Positions 27,026 to 35,056 of a DNA stretch of 64,000 bases are shown piece after piece (the stretch's first letter is position 1; every line of letters starts with the position of its first letter). Where the stretch lies: positions 1,927,225 through 1,991,224 of the forward strand of contig NZ_CP020991.1 of the NCBI RefSeq assembly GCF_002874775.1. The letters are read 5' to 3'. The stretch comes from Monoglobus pectinilyticus. Lineage in GTDB: Bacteria > Bacillota > Clostridia > Monoglobales > Monoglobaceae. Position numbers and translations under genes: made by a program. The notes beneath the pieces are model-generated. The model saw nothing but the letters and a program-made list of their open reading frames with translations, had not been told where the DNA came from and did not search any database.

Positions 27026-28012
27026 ATGAAAAAACGAATTTCTCAGGTGTATAAAGTTTGTATATTTCTTATTGTTGTATTAATGTGTGTCTGCACCGTG
27101 GCATATGCTGTCTCAACATATATTGATGAGGGAAATACAAGCTATAGTTATCGTCTTGTTCCAACGGGAGTTGGCAACCAAAACGATTATTCGAGCGGCT
27201 CTGGCGGTTATGGAGGAGGATACAGCGGCTCCTCGGATTACGGCGGATACAGTGGAGGTTACGGCGGTTACATGCGTTATGGAGGTTATGGCGGCAATTT
27301 TGGCAACATTTCGTTTATATCAATTGGAATTGTAATATTATTAATTATATGTATTATATCGATTATAAAAAATAATAGCTATGATGCTAATACCGGCAAT
27401 ATTGCCGCCCCGTCGGCGCCTAGAGGCGGGTATGTTAAACCATCTGTAAACCCATCGGTTGAGATTCAGCGGACGGATACTAATTTTTCTGAGGAGGCAT
27501 TTCTTGCATGGGCCCGCGAAGTATTTATAACTTTGAATGTCGCTTGGACTAAACAGGATTGGAAAATGATAAGACCATTTGAGTCTGAGCAGCTCTTTAG
27601 AGAGCATTCTCAGCAATTGGATGAATATATCCGCAACGGCACTGTTAATTATTTGGAACGTGTTGCTGTAAAAGACAGCTTTATCAATAAAGTTTATCGT
27701 GATCAAAGTTATGAATATGTAGAGGTAAAAATGCTTACAAATATGATAGACTATGTTAAAGAAACGGCAACCGGAAAAATTATTGCCGGCAATACAACAC
27801 ATTTATGGGAAATGATTCATACTTTGACTTTTATGCGGACAATTGGAACAAAAACATCTGAGCACCCTGAATCTTTGAGTGTTACCAATTGCCCTAATTG
27901 CGGAGCGCCTACAGAAATAACCTCCGCTGGGGAATGTCCTTATTGCAAGTCAATTGTCACATCAGGAACTTTTAATTGGGTACTTTGTAAATTTATTGGT
28001 GAAAATCTATAA
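27026..28012 (+). CDS. Membrane protein with TIM44-like domain and C-terminal zinc ribbon
   Basis: 328 residues. N-terminal signal or membrane helix (about 8-29), a Gly/Tyr/Ser-rich stretch (55-95, GGYGG-type), and a second helix (about 97-113). Next is a TIM44-like domain (about 150-285: FLAWAREVFITLNVAWTKQDW, followed by an LxWEMIHTLTFMR strand pattern), then a zinc ribbon (CPNCGAPTEI...CPYCKS). TIM44-like domains in bacteria are membrane-associated binding folds of uncertain role. A tight 15-base gap to the SPFH gene indicates one operon. AAAGGAGAAA precedes the ATG. Confidence 0.75.
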   Translation: MKKRISQVYKVCIFLIVVLMCVCTVAYAVSTYIDEGNTSYSYRLVPTGVGNQNDYSSGSGGYGGGYSGSSDYGGYSGGYGGYMRYGGYGGNFGNISFISIGIVILLIICIISIIKNNSYDANTGNIAAPSAPRGGYVKPSVNPSVEIQRTDTNFSEEAFLAWAREVFITLNVAWTKQDWKMIRPFESEQLFREHSQQLDEYIRNGTVNYLERVAVKDSFINKVYRDQSYEYVEVKMLTNMIDYVKETATGKIIAGNTTHLWEMIHTLTFMRTIGTKTSEHPESLSVTNCPNCGAPTEITSAGECPYCKSIVTSGTFNWVLCKFIGENL

Positions 28013-28027
28013 AAAGGAGATATAGTA

Positions 28028-29278
28028 ATGGGACTTATTAAAGCTTTTTCAGGAGCTTTTCGTTCAGAGCTTGCTGATCAATGGAAAGAATATTTTGTTT
28101 GTGACAGTATGGCTCAGGAGACGCTGCTGCAGTTAGGACGAAAACGAATTAACACAACCAACTATCAATCCAGCAATACTAAAGGCAGTGAACATATAAT
28201 AACTCAAGACAGCCTGCTGGTAGTAAATGAAGGTCAGGCAATGATTGTGACAGAGCAAGGGAAAATAATTGATTTTACCTGTGAAGCTGGAGCTTATACT
28301 TTTGATAGTAAATCAGAGCCATCAATGCTGAATGGTAATTTTTCTGAAGGTCTAAGAGAATCGTTTCGAAAAGTTGGCAAGAGGTTTACTTTTGGCGGCG
28401 ATACAGGAAACGACCAGCGCGTCTACTATATTAACACAAAAGAGATATTAGGAAATAAATACGGAACTGCACAGCCAATGGCCTATGATGACCCATATTA
28501 TAAAACGGTGTTATATATTCGCTATTATGGTATGTTTACATTTAAAATTACTGACCCGTTAGTGTTTTATAACAGCATTGCCGGAAACGTCAGTGACACT
28601 TATAACAGCGAACAACTTTTAGAACAATGCAGAAGTGAATTTCTGACAGCGTTGGATACGTCAGTTAATAAGCTGTCCGGTCAAGGTGTGAAGTTCAGTG
28701 AGATTCCCTCGCACCAAATGGAATTATCTGATTTTATGAGTAATATATTAGATTCCCCATGGAAACAGGGGCGCGGCATGGAGATTATCTCGGTGGGGAT
28801 TGAAAAAATCACTCCGGATGACAAATCACGCGCTAGAATTGAGGAGTTTGACACTGCCGTGATGCTTGGAAACACTCAAGGTGCTATTCAGGGGCGTATG
28901 ACTGCGGCACAGTCAGCTATGTTCGAAAATATGGGAAAACAGTCCGGCGGCGTTAATGGCGGTGATATAACCGGCGCTGTGGTTGGAATGATGGGTATGA
29001 ATATGATGAATACAATGATGCCTAACAGACAAACCGCTGATTCTGATAATAAACAGCCTGAAATACCTGTAGTTGATTCTAAAATGTCTGATGATGGCTG
29101 GGTATGTAAATGCGGAACCAAAAACCATGGAAAATTTTGTATAGAATGCGGAGCAAAGAGACCGTTTTATAAATGCGGCAATTGTGGATGGGAATCCTCA
29201 GAACTAAGCAGTTTGCCGAAATTCTGTCCGGAATGTGGTTTTCCGTTTGGTGAAAAAACTTCTGTGAAGAGTGATTAA
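28028..29278 (+). CDS. SPFH-domain (YdjI/virion-core-like) protein with double zinc ribbon
   Basis: 416 residues. The N-terminal two thirds match the SPFH family often annotated as virion core protein/YdjI: DQWKEYFVCDSM start, LLVVNEGQAMIVTEQGKI, YYINTKEILGNKYGT, then the long helical tail with EEFDTAVMLGNTQG. A Gly/Met-rich stretch (about 300-335) precedes two zinc ribbons (CKCGTKNHGKFCIECG and CGNCGW...FCPECG). The B. subtilis relative is linked to membrane-stress proteins of the PspA type. Here the partner is the TIM44-like protein, suggesting a membrane-associated scaffold. The zinc ribbons in both proteins are notable. Confidence 0.85.
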   Translation: MGLIKAFSGAFRSELADQWKEYFVCDSMAQETLLQLGRKRINTTNYQSSNTKGSEHIITQDSLLVVNEGQAMIVTEQGKIIDFTCEAGAYTFDSKSEPSMLNGNFSEGLRESFRKVGKRFTFGGDTGNDQRVYYINTKEILGNKYGTAQPMAYDDPYYKTVLYIRYYGMFTFKITDPLVFYNSIAGNVSDTYNSEQLLEQCRSEFLTALDTSVNKLSGQGVKFSEIPSHQMELSDFMSNILDSPWKQGRGMEIISVGIEKITPDDKSRARIEEFDTAVMLGNTQGAIQGRMTAAQSAMFENMGKQSGGVNGGDITGAVVGMMGMNMMNTMMPNRQTADSDNKQPEIPVVDSKMSDDGWVCKCGTKNHGKFCIECGAKRPFYKCGNCGWESSELSSLPKFCPECGFPFGEKTSVKSD

Positions 29279-29293
29279 TTGTTCAAGTTATTT

Positions 29294-29317
29294 GAGGCAG
29301 CGCAGCTGCCTCTTTTT
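29294..29317 (+). terminator. Terminator after the SPFH gene
   Basis: GAGGCAG-CGCAG-CTGCCTC hairpin followed by TTTTT, 15 bases past the stop. The following 29318-29660 is strongly AT-rich with no gene, and no clear promoter was found. Confidence 0.85.
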
Positions 29318-29674
29318 ATGTCTAATTTTAGTTAGCCGTGCATAGAATAATAATATATAAATTTTAAAATTGTTAGATTACAAGGTTTTTTTATTATATT
29401 ATCAGTTATGTTATTTTTGCACGTCGTTAAGTTCGGAACGGAATAACTAGTTTAATATCGTTGAAATTTAATTTATCTCAGCTTAAAATGTTACAAAATT
29501 ATTGCTGATAAAAATTTGAAATAATTAATAGTTTTCGTTTTTATGCTAGTTATGCAATTTTTTAAAATATTATATTTTAAAGTTTGCTTATAAAACAAAA
29601 TAAGTGTATTATTCTGATTTGCGGCAAAATATAAAATCAAATGAGAAATAGTTTGGAGAGTGAGTGAGAGAACA

Positions 29675-30040
29675 ATGGAAAGTGAAGCGTTTGAAGAACC
29701 TATAATGAAAGATCAAAATAAGTTGTTTAATATTATAAAAAAGAAAGTTAATATTTATAATTCAACTGATTGTATAAAATGTTTGTTTGAGGGTTTTCTA
29801 AAATGTCATTATGAGACAAAATTTCACGGCAGACCGGTGACTGTAGAATATTCAATGACGATAGATAATAATAAATATCTTCCATATGGAATAAAAGCGC
29901 TGATGCTGGACAAGGACTTGGAGATAGTCGATGAATTTGCAGCCAGAAAGAGATTTGCCACTGTGAGCGAATGTATTGTACAAATGGAAATGATGGCAAA
30001 AGATAGAGTTTTGCCTAATGATTTAAAATATATTATATAG
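29675..30040 (+). CDS. Small conserved-looking cytoplasmic protein, unknown function
   Basis: 121 residues from the ATG at 29675; a GTG at 29660 would add five residues. There is no signal peptide or membrane helix. The pattern 'VEYSMTIDN...YGIKALML...EIVDEFAARKRFATVSECIVQMEMMAKDRVLPNDLKYII' resembles a family of small clostridial proteins annotated DUF6514. That is recollection, not a search result. Codon use matches its neighbours. It stands alone just upstream of the EPS locus promoter. Confidence 0.6.
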   Translation: MESEAFEEPIMKDQNKLFNIIKKKVNIYNSTDCIKCLFEGFLKCHYETKFHGRPVTVEYSMTIDNNKYLPYGIKALMLDKDLEIVDEFAARKRFATVSECIVQMEMMAKDRVLPNDLKYII

Positions 30041-30090
30041 TTTGCTTATTTAATATTGTTATAGTATAGGTTATGTATTCTAAAGTAATA

Positions 30091-30119
30091 TTGACAACAA
30101 CAGCTTATTGTTTTATAAT
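30091..30119 (+). promoter_or_regulatory. Consensus promoter at the head of the EPS locus
   Basis: Perfect TTGACA (30091-30096), 17-base spacer, perfect TATAAT (30114-30119), the strongest promoter match in the window. A G/C-rich hairpin (GCCGCC-GGCG-GGCGGC, 30137-30152) would fold in the short leader of the signal-peptidase-like gene. It has no T-run and is not a terminator. Confidence 0.8.
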
Positions 30120-30186
30120 TATATCTACAATAATGAGCCGCCGGCGGGCGGCAATAATCCAATATTGAATTTTGGAGTGCGAAAAT

Positions 30187-30783
30187 ATGAAACTTAATGA
30201 TGCTAATACTGTTGCCGCAAGTAATGGTGTTCATAAAGATATAAATAAGAAAAATAATCCGGCATTTAAATGGGCGTTTATTATAATTGGCGCCGTTGTT
30301 GTGGTTATGTTAGCTATGTTTTTCATTAAAACTTTTGTTATATCAGTTGTTACGGTTTCAGGAACCAGTATGGAACCGGCAATTCGGGAAGGGGAAAGCT
30401 GGCTGATTAATAAAACAAATCAAAACTATCAGAAAAATGATATAATAACATTTTATTCTAATGAAGACAGAAAAAATGCTGTTGTCTCAAGAATTATCGC
30501 TGTTGAAGGAGATACGGTTTATATAGATTTTAATTCCGGAGATATTTATGTAAATAATGAAATGATTGACGAGCCATATGTTAGCGAAAAGACTAAAACC
30601 GGAGGAAAGTATATAACTTCCTTGATAGAAGACGGAAAATATGGCGCCGGAACTCCTATTGTTGTTGAAAAAGATCATGTCTTTGTGATGGGGGATAATA
30701 GGAACAACAGCCGTGACAGCCGGGAATTCGGACCTATATCTACTTCCTCTGTTTTTGGAATTATTTTTAAAAAAATAAAATAA
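30187..30783 (+). CDS. Signal peptidase I family protein lacking the usual catalytic lysine
   Basis: 198 residues from the ATG at 30187, nine bases after GGAG. A TTG start further up has no ribosome binding site. Basic N-terminus, one membrane helix (about 27-50), then the S26 catalytic region: SGTSMEP with nucleophile S61, GDTVYIDFNSGDIYVN, and GDNRNNSRDSREFG. In the box where SipS/LepB have 'V-K-R-I-I/V', this protein reads VVSRIIAV, with Ser101 in place of the general-base Lys. It may be inactive, use another residue, or be a variant type. Position at the head of the EPS locus suggests a link to that locus, though a terminator follows it. Confidence 0.85.
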   Translation: MKLNDANTVAASNGVHKDINKKNNPAFKWAFIIIGAVVVVMLAMFFIKTFVISVVTVSGTSMEPAIREGESWLINKTNQNYQKNDIITFYSNEDRKNAVVSRIIAVEGDTVYIDFNSGDIYVNNEMIDEPYVSEKTKTGGKYITSLIEDGKYGAGTPIVVEKDHVFVMGDNRNNSRDSREFGPISTSSVFGIIFKKIK

Positions 30784-30864
30784 AAAGAGCCATATTTGAA
30801 CCAACCTCCTAATCGTTAGATTTTTGGTCTAACTTTTGGGGGGCATATCAATTTGGCTCTTTTT
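30782..30864 (+). terminator. Long-loop terminator with conserved CTAACTTTT loop motif
   Basis: Outer stem AAAAAGAGCCA (30782-30792) / TGGCTCTTTTT (30854-30864). The ~60-base loop holds an inner GTTAGA / TCTAAC hairpin and the string TCTAACTTTTGGGG, then ATATCAA. Related loop sequences appear in the terminators at 50076 and 60981. Confidence 0.8.
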
Positions 30865-31026
30865 GTTATCTAAAATTACAGCAATATGATGTCAAAAAAA
30901 TGTTTACTGCATATAATATTAAGCGGTATTATAAGTTTAGTGTTTCATATTAATGGATAAATTGGTAAAAATTGTTTGATTTTTTTAATTAAATAAAATT
31001 ATTTTATTAATATATTACGAAAAATC

Positions 31027-31055
31027 TTGTATTTATTCTAGAATTGTGTTATTAT
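31027..31055 (+). promoter_or_regulatory. Probable promoter for the sugar transferase operon
   Basis: TTGTAT (31027-31032), 17-base spacer, TATTAT (31050-31055), after the terminator of the preceding gene. Moderate match. 30865-31026 is otherwise AT-rich and empty. Confidence 0.45.
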
Positions 31056-31118
31056 AAACCTATATGGGACGGGATTTGTATAAAATTGGTAAGCCACGAA
31101 CTTTTAGGGGGAAACGTA

Positions 31119-31817
31119 ATGGCAAGAAAGATTTACAGGGGAGAGTATAACCCTGCACATAATATTGTTAAAAAAGAGCATTATGAAATATTTAAAAATA
31201 TTCAGCCCAACAAAAATTTGTGGTATTTGTTTGTAAAAAGAGCTGCTGATATTATTTGTTCACTGCTTGCTCTTATTTTTTTATCACCTTTATTTTTGGC
31301 GGTTTCTATTGCAATCAAAAAAGACGGTGGTCCTGTTTTTTTTATGCAGCAAAGAATTGGTAAAGACGGCAAAGCTTTTCGGATGTATAAATTTAGAAGC
31401 ATGGTCGTTAATGCTGAAGAGATGTTAAAAGAGCTTCAGAGTAAAAATGAAGCCAGCGGACCTGTGTTTAAAATAGAGAACGACCCGAGGGTTACTAAAG
31501 TCGGGCGTTTTATTAGAAAGTATAGTATTGATGAACTTCCTCAGCTTATAAACATTTTAATCGGTGATATGAGTATAGTTGGTCCGCGCCCTCCGCTTCC
31601 AAGCGAGGTTGTTATGTATAGTGAATACGATATGCAGAGACTTAAGGTAAGACCGGGTCTTACGTGTTATTGGCAATGCGGGGGAAGAAGCAAAATTAGT
31701 TTTGAAAAATGGATAGATATGGATTTGGAATATATAAATGACCAAGGTATTTGGTGTGACTTTAAAATAATTTTAAAGACTATCCCGGCAGTGTTTAATG
31801 GTGATGGTGCTTATTGA
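31119..31817 (+). CDS. Priming sugar-phosphate transferase of the EPS locus
   Basis: 232 residues from the ATG at 31119, with AGGGGGA at good spacing; upstream in-frame codons lack signals. Belongs to the bacterial sugar transferase family (PF02397), which moves a sugar-1-phosphate onto undecaprenyl phosphate at the membrane. One membrane helix (about 36-60, KRAADIICSLLALIFLSPLF). The conserved catalytic region includes RIGKDGKAFRMYKFRSM, KVGRFIRKYSIDELPQL, DMSIVGPRPPLP and RLKVRPGLTCYWQ. It lacks the extra N-terminal helices of WbaP-type enzymes. First biosynthetic gene of the locus. Confidence 0.93.
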   Translation: MARKIYRGEYNPAHNIVKKEHYEIFKNIQPNKNLWYLFVKRAADIICSLLALIFLSPLFLAVSIAIKKDGGPVFFMQQRIGKDGKAFRMYKFRSMVVNAEEMLKELQSKNEASGPVFKIENDPRVTKVGRFIRKYSIDELPQLINILIGDMSIVGPRPPLPSEVVMYSEYDMQRLKVRPGLTCYWQCGGRSKISFEKWIDMDLEYINDQGIWCDFKIILKTIPAVFNGDGAY

Positions 31818-31844
31818 TTAGAAAAATAAATGGGATGTGGAATT

Positions 31845-33014
31845 ATGCGTATTACCGTTGCGGGTATTGGATATGTAGGTCTTTCAAACGCTGTGTTGCT
31901 TTCACAGCATAACAAGGTGACTGCGTTTGATATAAATACTGATAGAGTTGATATGATAAACAAAAAAATATCGCCTATAGTTGATAAGGACGTCAGCGAA
32001 TATCTTGCTAATAAAAATTTGGATTTATGTGCTGTAAATCTTCCGGAGACAGCGTTTAGCGGAGCTGAATATGTAATAATATCGACTCCGACAGATTATG
32101 ATACAAAGAAGGATTATTTTGATACATCGTCTGTTGAAAGTGTTATAGAACAGGTTTTAAAATATTCTGATACTGCTGTAATGGTTATAAAGTCTACGGT
32201 GCCTGTTGGATTTACAGAGATGATGAGGGAAAAATATAAAACAGACAGGCTGATTTTTTCACCTGAGTTTTTAAGAGAAGGCAAAGCGCTATATGATAAT
32301 CTTCATCCTTCACGTATAATAGTTGGAGAAAAATCAAAAAGGGCGGAGATATTTGCCGAATTGTTAAAGCAGGGGGCAGAGAACAAGGATGTTCCGGTAT
32401 TGTTTACAGGTTCGACAGAGGCGGAGGCAATAAAACTTTTCGCCAATACATATTTGGCTATGAGGATAGCTTTTTTTAATGAACTTGATTCGTATGCGGA
32501 AATTAAAGGACTCAAAACATCAGAAATTATAGAAGGAATTTGCCTTGACGACAGAATAGGTAACCATTATAATAATCCGTCTTTTGGTTACGGGGGATAC
32601 TGTTTGCCTAAAGATACCAGACAGCTTTTGAGCAATTTCGGTGAGGTTCCTAACAGCATTATGAAAGCAGTTGTGGACGCTAATGTGACCAGAAAAGATT
32701 TTATTGCCGCAAGGATACTTGAAAGAGAACCAAAAGTTGTTGGAATATACAGATTAACGATGAAAACTGATTCTGATAATTTCAGGCAATCATCAATTCA
32801 GGGCGTTATTCGAAGGTTAGAAAGTTCAGGAGTAAGTTTAATAATTTACGAGCCTGTCTTAAGAGACTGCAAAACGTTTATGGGAGCGAAAGTTATAAAT
32901 AATTTAGATAGATTTAAAGAACTTTCGGATATTATTGTTGCCAATAGATTTTCCAATGAGATTGAAGATGTAAGTGAAAAGGTTTATACAAGAGATATAT
33001 ATAGGAGAGATTAG
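31845..33014 (+). CDS. UDP-glucose/nucleotide-sugar 6-dehydrogenase
   Basis: 389 residues from the ATG at 31845, giving the standard [16 protein letters not shown] start; an ATG five codons earlier is less likely. Single-chain nucleotide-sugar dehydrogenase that oxidises UDP-glucose (or similar) to the uronate with 2 NAD+. Rossmann GxGYVG motif, [15 protein letters not shown] and the catalytic cysteine C253 in [12 protein letters not shown]. The 389-residue length and Cys position fit the short Ugd class. Directly behind the priming transferase, so the polymer probably contains a uronic acid. Confidence 0.92.
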   Translation: MRITVAGIGYVGLSNAVLLSQHNKVTAFDINTDRVDMINKKISPIVDKDVSEYLANKNLDLCAVNLPETAFSGAEYVIISTPTDYDTKKDYFDTSSVESVIEQVLKYSDTAVMVIKSTVPVGFTEMMREKYKTDRLIFSPEFLREGKALYDNLHPSRIIVGEKSKRAEIFAELLKQGAENKDVPVLFTGSTEAEAIKLFANTYLAMRIAFFNELDSYAEIKGLKTSEIIEGICLDDRIGNHYNNPSFGYGGYCLPKDTRQLLSNFGEVPNSIMKAVVDANVTRKDFIAARILEREPKVVGIYRLTMKTDSDNFRQSSIQGVIRRLESSGVSLIIYEPVLRDCKTFMGAKVINNLDRFKELSDIIVANRFSNEIEDVSEKVYTRDIYRRD

Positions 33015-33033
33015 ACAGAGAGGAGAAATATAA

Positions 33034-33381
33034 ATGACTATAATCGAATTTTGGGACGAGCTGGGAATTGATAAGGATGAGGTGTCGGCAAGATTTGTCG
33101 GTAATATGGATTTGGCAGCAAAATGTACTATGAAGTATATAGACGATAACACTTTTAATGAGCTCCAAACTGCTATGGCTGAACAGAATTACAGCGGAAT
33201 TGAGATAGCCGCTCATACTTTAAAGGGAGTTGCCGGAAATCTAGGCTTTAGTGAGATTCAGAAAATCGGACAGAGAATGGTGGATAATGTTAGAGCCAAT
33301 ATTTATGATAGTTTGGATGAAGATTTTGAAAAACTTAAGATTGAACAGAAAAAAGTTTGTGAGTTGGCAAAACAGCTGTAG
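33034..33381 (+). CDS. HPt phosphotransfer protein
   Basis: 115 residues, a lone histidine phosphotransfer domain. The phospho-accepting His is H61 in AAHTLKGVAGNLGF, the standard HPt signature, inside a four-helix pattern. It begins 19 bases after the dehydrogenase with AGAGGAGA before the ATG. The response regulator with HD-GYP output follows 30 bases later, so the two probably form the end of a phosphorelay. No histidine kinase is encoded in the window. Confidence 0.9.
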   Translation: MTIIEFWDELGIDKDEVSARFVGNMDLAAKCTMKYIDDNTFNELQTAMAEQNYSGIEIAAHTLKGVAGNLGFSEIQKIGQRMVDNVRANIYDSLDEDFEKLKIEQKKVCELAKQL

Positions 33382-33411
33382 TGTTTAATATAGCTGGGAG
33401 GAGGTGCGGCT

Positions 33412-34947
33412 GTGCCTGGAAAATTAAAAGTTTTGGTTGTTGATGACGTAGAGATGAATAGGATTATTCTCAGTGAACTTTTTGCTGATAGCTACAATGT
33501 GCTGGAGGCTGAGAATGGGGAAGAGGCGTTGGAAACGATTAGGAATAATCCTGATTTATCCGCTGTGCTTCTTGATATTGTCATGCCCGTAATGGATGGT
33601 CTTGAGACGTTGGAACAAATAAAAAAAGAGGAGCTGATACCATCTGTTCCTATATTTTTTGTTACAGCGGACACTAGTAATGAAACCTTAGTCAGAGGGT
33701 TTGAGAATGGCATAGTCGACAGAATAGAAAAGCCGTTTAACCCTTATGTTATTAAGTGCCGTATACAAAACTCAATAGAACTTTATGATTATCGTATAAA
33801 CTTGGAAAAGCGTGTAAAAGAGCAGACTGAAGAAATAGAAAGAAAATCTCAGGAGCTTAAAGAAGCAAATGCGTCTATTATTGACGCTTTATCTACGGCG
33901 ATTGAGTTCCGTGACTCAGAGTCGGGTGAACACGTATGCAGAATAAGGCAGATAACAAAAACTCTTTTAATTGAGTTGGAGAAGCAGGTAGGAAATAAGT
34001 GGTATGCTCATGAGGAGATTGAAAATATTTCGGCGGCATCCACAATGCATGATGTTGGCAAAATTTCCGTGCCTGACTATATATTAAATAAGCCCGGGAA
34101 GCTAACTGCGGAAGAGTTTGAAATAATGAAAGAACACACGGTCAACGGCTGTAAAATACTGGACAGTATAGATATGATAAAATGCAGTCCTATGTACAAG
34201 TATTATTATGATATTTGCAGGAGCCATCATGAACGCTGGGACGGCCGCGGATATCCGGACGGACTTGTTGGAGACATGATACCTATATCCGCTCAGATAG
34301 TTTCTGTTGCCGATGTTTATGACGCACTTACGAGCAAGAGGGTATATAAACCTCCGTATTCACATGAAAAGGCGGTTGATATGATATTAAACGGGGAATG
34401 CGGAAAGTTTAATCCTGATATTATTGAGTGCTTAAAAAATTGTCATATGGAGCTAAAAGATATTTTAGATAAAATGGCCTTTGAAAACAAAGTAAATTTA
34501 GAAATTCCACAATATGAGAGGAAAAAAGTGAGTTCAAAGCTTGAACTTGAAAACTCTGAAAATTTTGATAAAACATGTAAAAATGATAATGCTGATAAAG
34601 AAGACAGTTTTACAGTTTTAGATGATGATGTGATTTTTAAATACAATAAAAAGAATGATATAATTGAATTCTCGGAAACCTATGCTAAAGAGTTTGGAAA
34701 AGCAAGGTTGATTACTAATGCGCAGAAATTTTTCTATGAGGATCCTTCAATGACCCCGGAGGAGAAAGAAAAGTTAATGAATAGTGTGAATAAGCTTAAT
34801 ATTAATAATCCGGTTTTAAATTGCAGGATAAAAGTTCGGGATAAAAACGGAAGTCCGGTAAGCCGGAATATTAGTATATATATGCACTATTCCAATGAAA
34901 ATTCCGGTGAGTCAGATGGGTTTGTCGGTAAACTTGTAAATAGTTGA
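33412..34947 (+). CDS. Response regulator with HD-GYP phosphodiesterase and C-terminal PAS-like domain
   Basis: 511 residues starting at a GTG, chosen because GGGAGGAGG lies just before it. Receiver domain 1-125 with D11/D12, phospho-acceptor D55, T85 and K107. A coiled coil (130-155) leads to an HD-GYP domain (about 150-345) with HD at 213-214 (MHDVGK), HH at 272-273 and GYP at 280-282, all intact. HD-GYP proteins hydrolyse c-di-GMP (some act on cGAMP). A PAS-like domain fills about 400-505. Being inside an EPS locus with an HPt protein, it probably links a signal to polysaccharide output through cyclic dinucleotide levels. Confidence 0.92.
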   Translation: MPGKLKVLVVDDVEMNRIILSELFADSYNVLEAENGEEALETIRNNPDLSAVLLDIVMPVMDGLETLEQIKKEELIPSVPIFFVTADTSNETLVRGFENGIVDRIEKPFNPYVIKCRIQNSIELYDYRINLEKRVKEQTEEIERKSQELKEANASIIDALSTAIEFRDSESGEHVCRIRQITKTLLIELEKQVGNKWYAHEEIENISAASTMHDVGKISVPDYILNKPGKLTAEEFEIMKEHTVNGCKILDSIDMIKCSPMYKYYYDICRSHHERWDGRGYPDGLVGDMIPISAQIVSVADVYDALTSKRVYKPPYSHEKAVDMILNGECGKFNPDIIECLKNCHMELKDILDKMAFENKVNLEIPQYERKKVSSKLELENSENFDKTCKNDNADKEDSFTVLDDDVIFKYNKKNDIIEFSETYAKEFGKARLITNAQKFFYEDPSMTPEEKEKLMNSVNKLNINNPVLNCRIKVRDKNGSPVSRNISIYMHYSNENSGESDGFVGKLVNS

Positions 34948-35056
34948 GTGTTATATACTTAGAGATAAGTTTTATTCAAGTTAATTATACTCATATTGTA
35001 AATAGTTTTATGAACGGTAACTAACGTTTTAACATATTGGTAGAAAGAGTGAATAT

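Noticed and set aside
30137-30152. Terminator or attenuator before the signal-peptidase-like gene
   Set aside because: The GCCGCC/GGCGGC hairpin has no following T-run; only a leader hairpin can be claimed.
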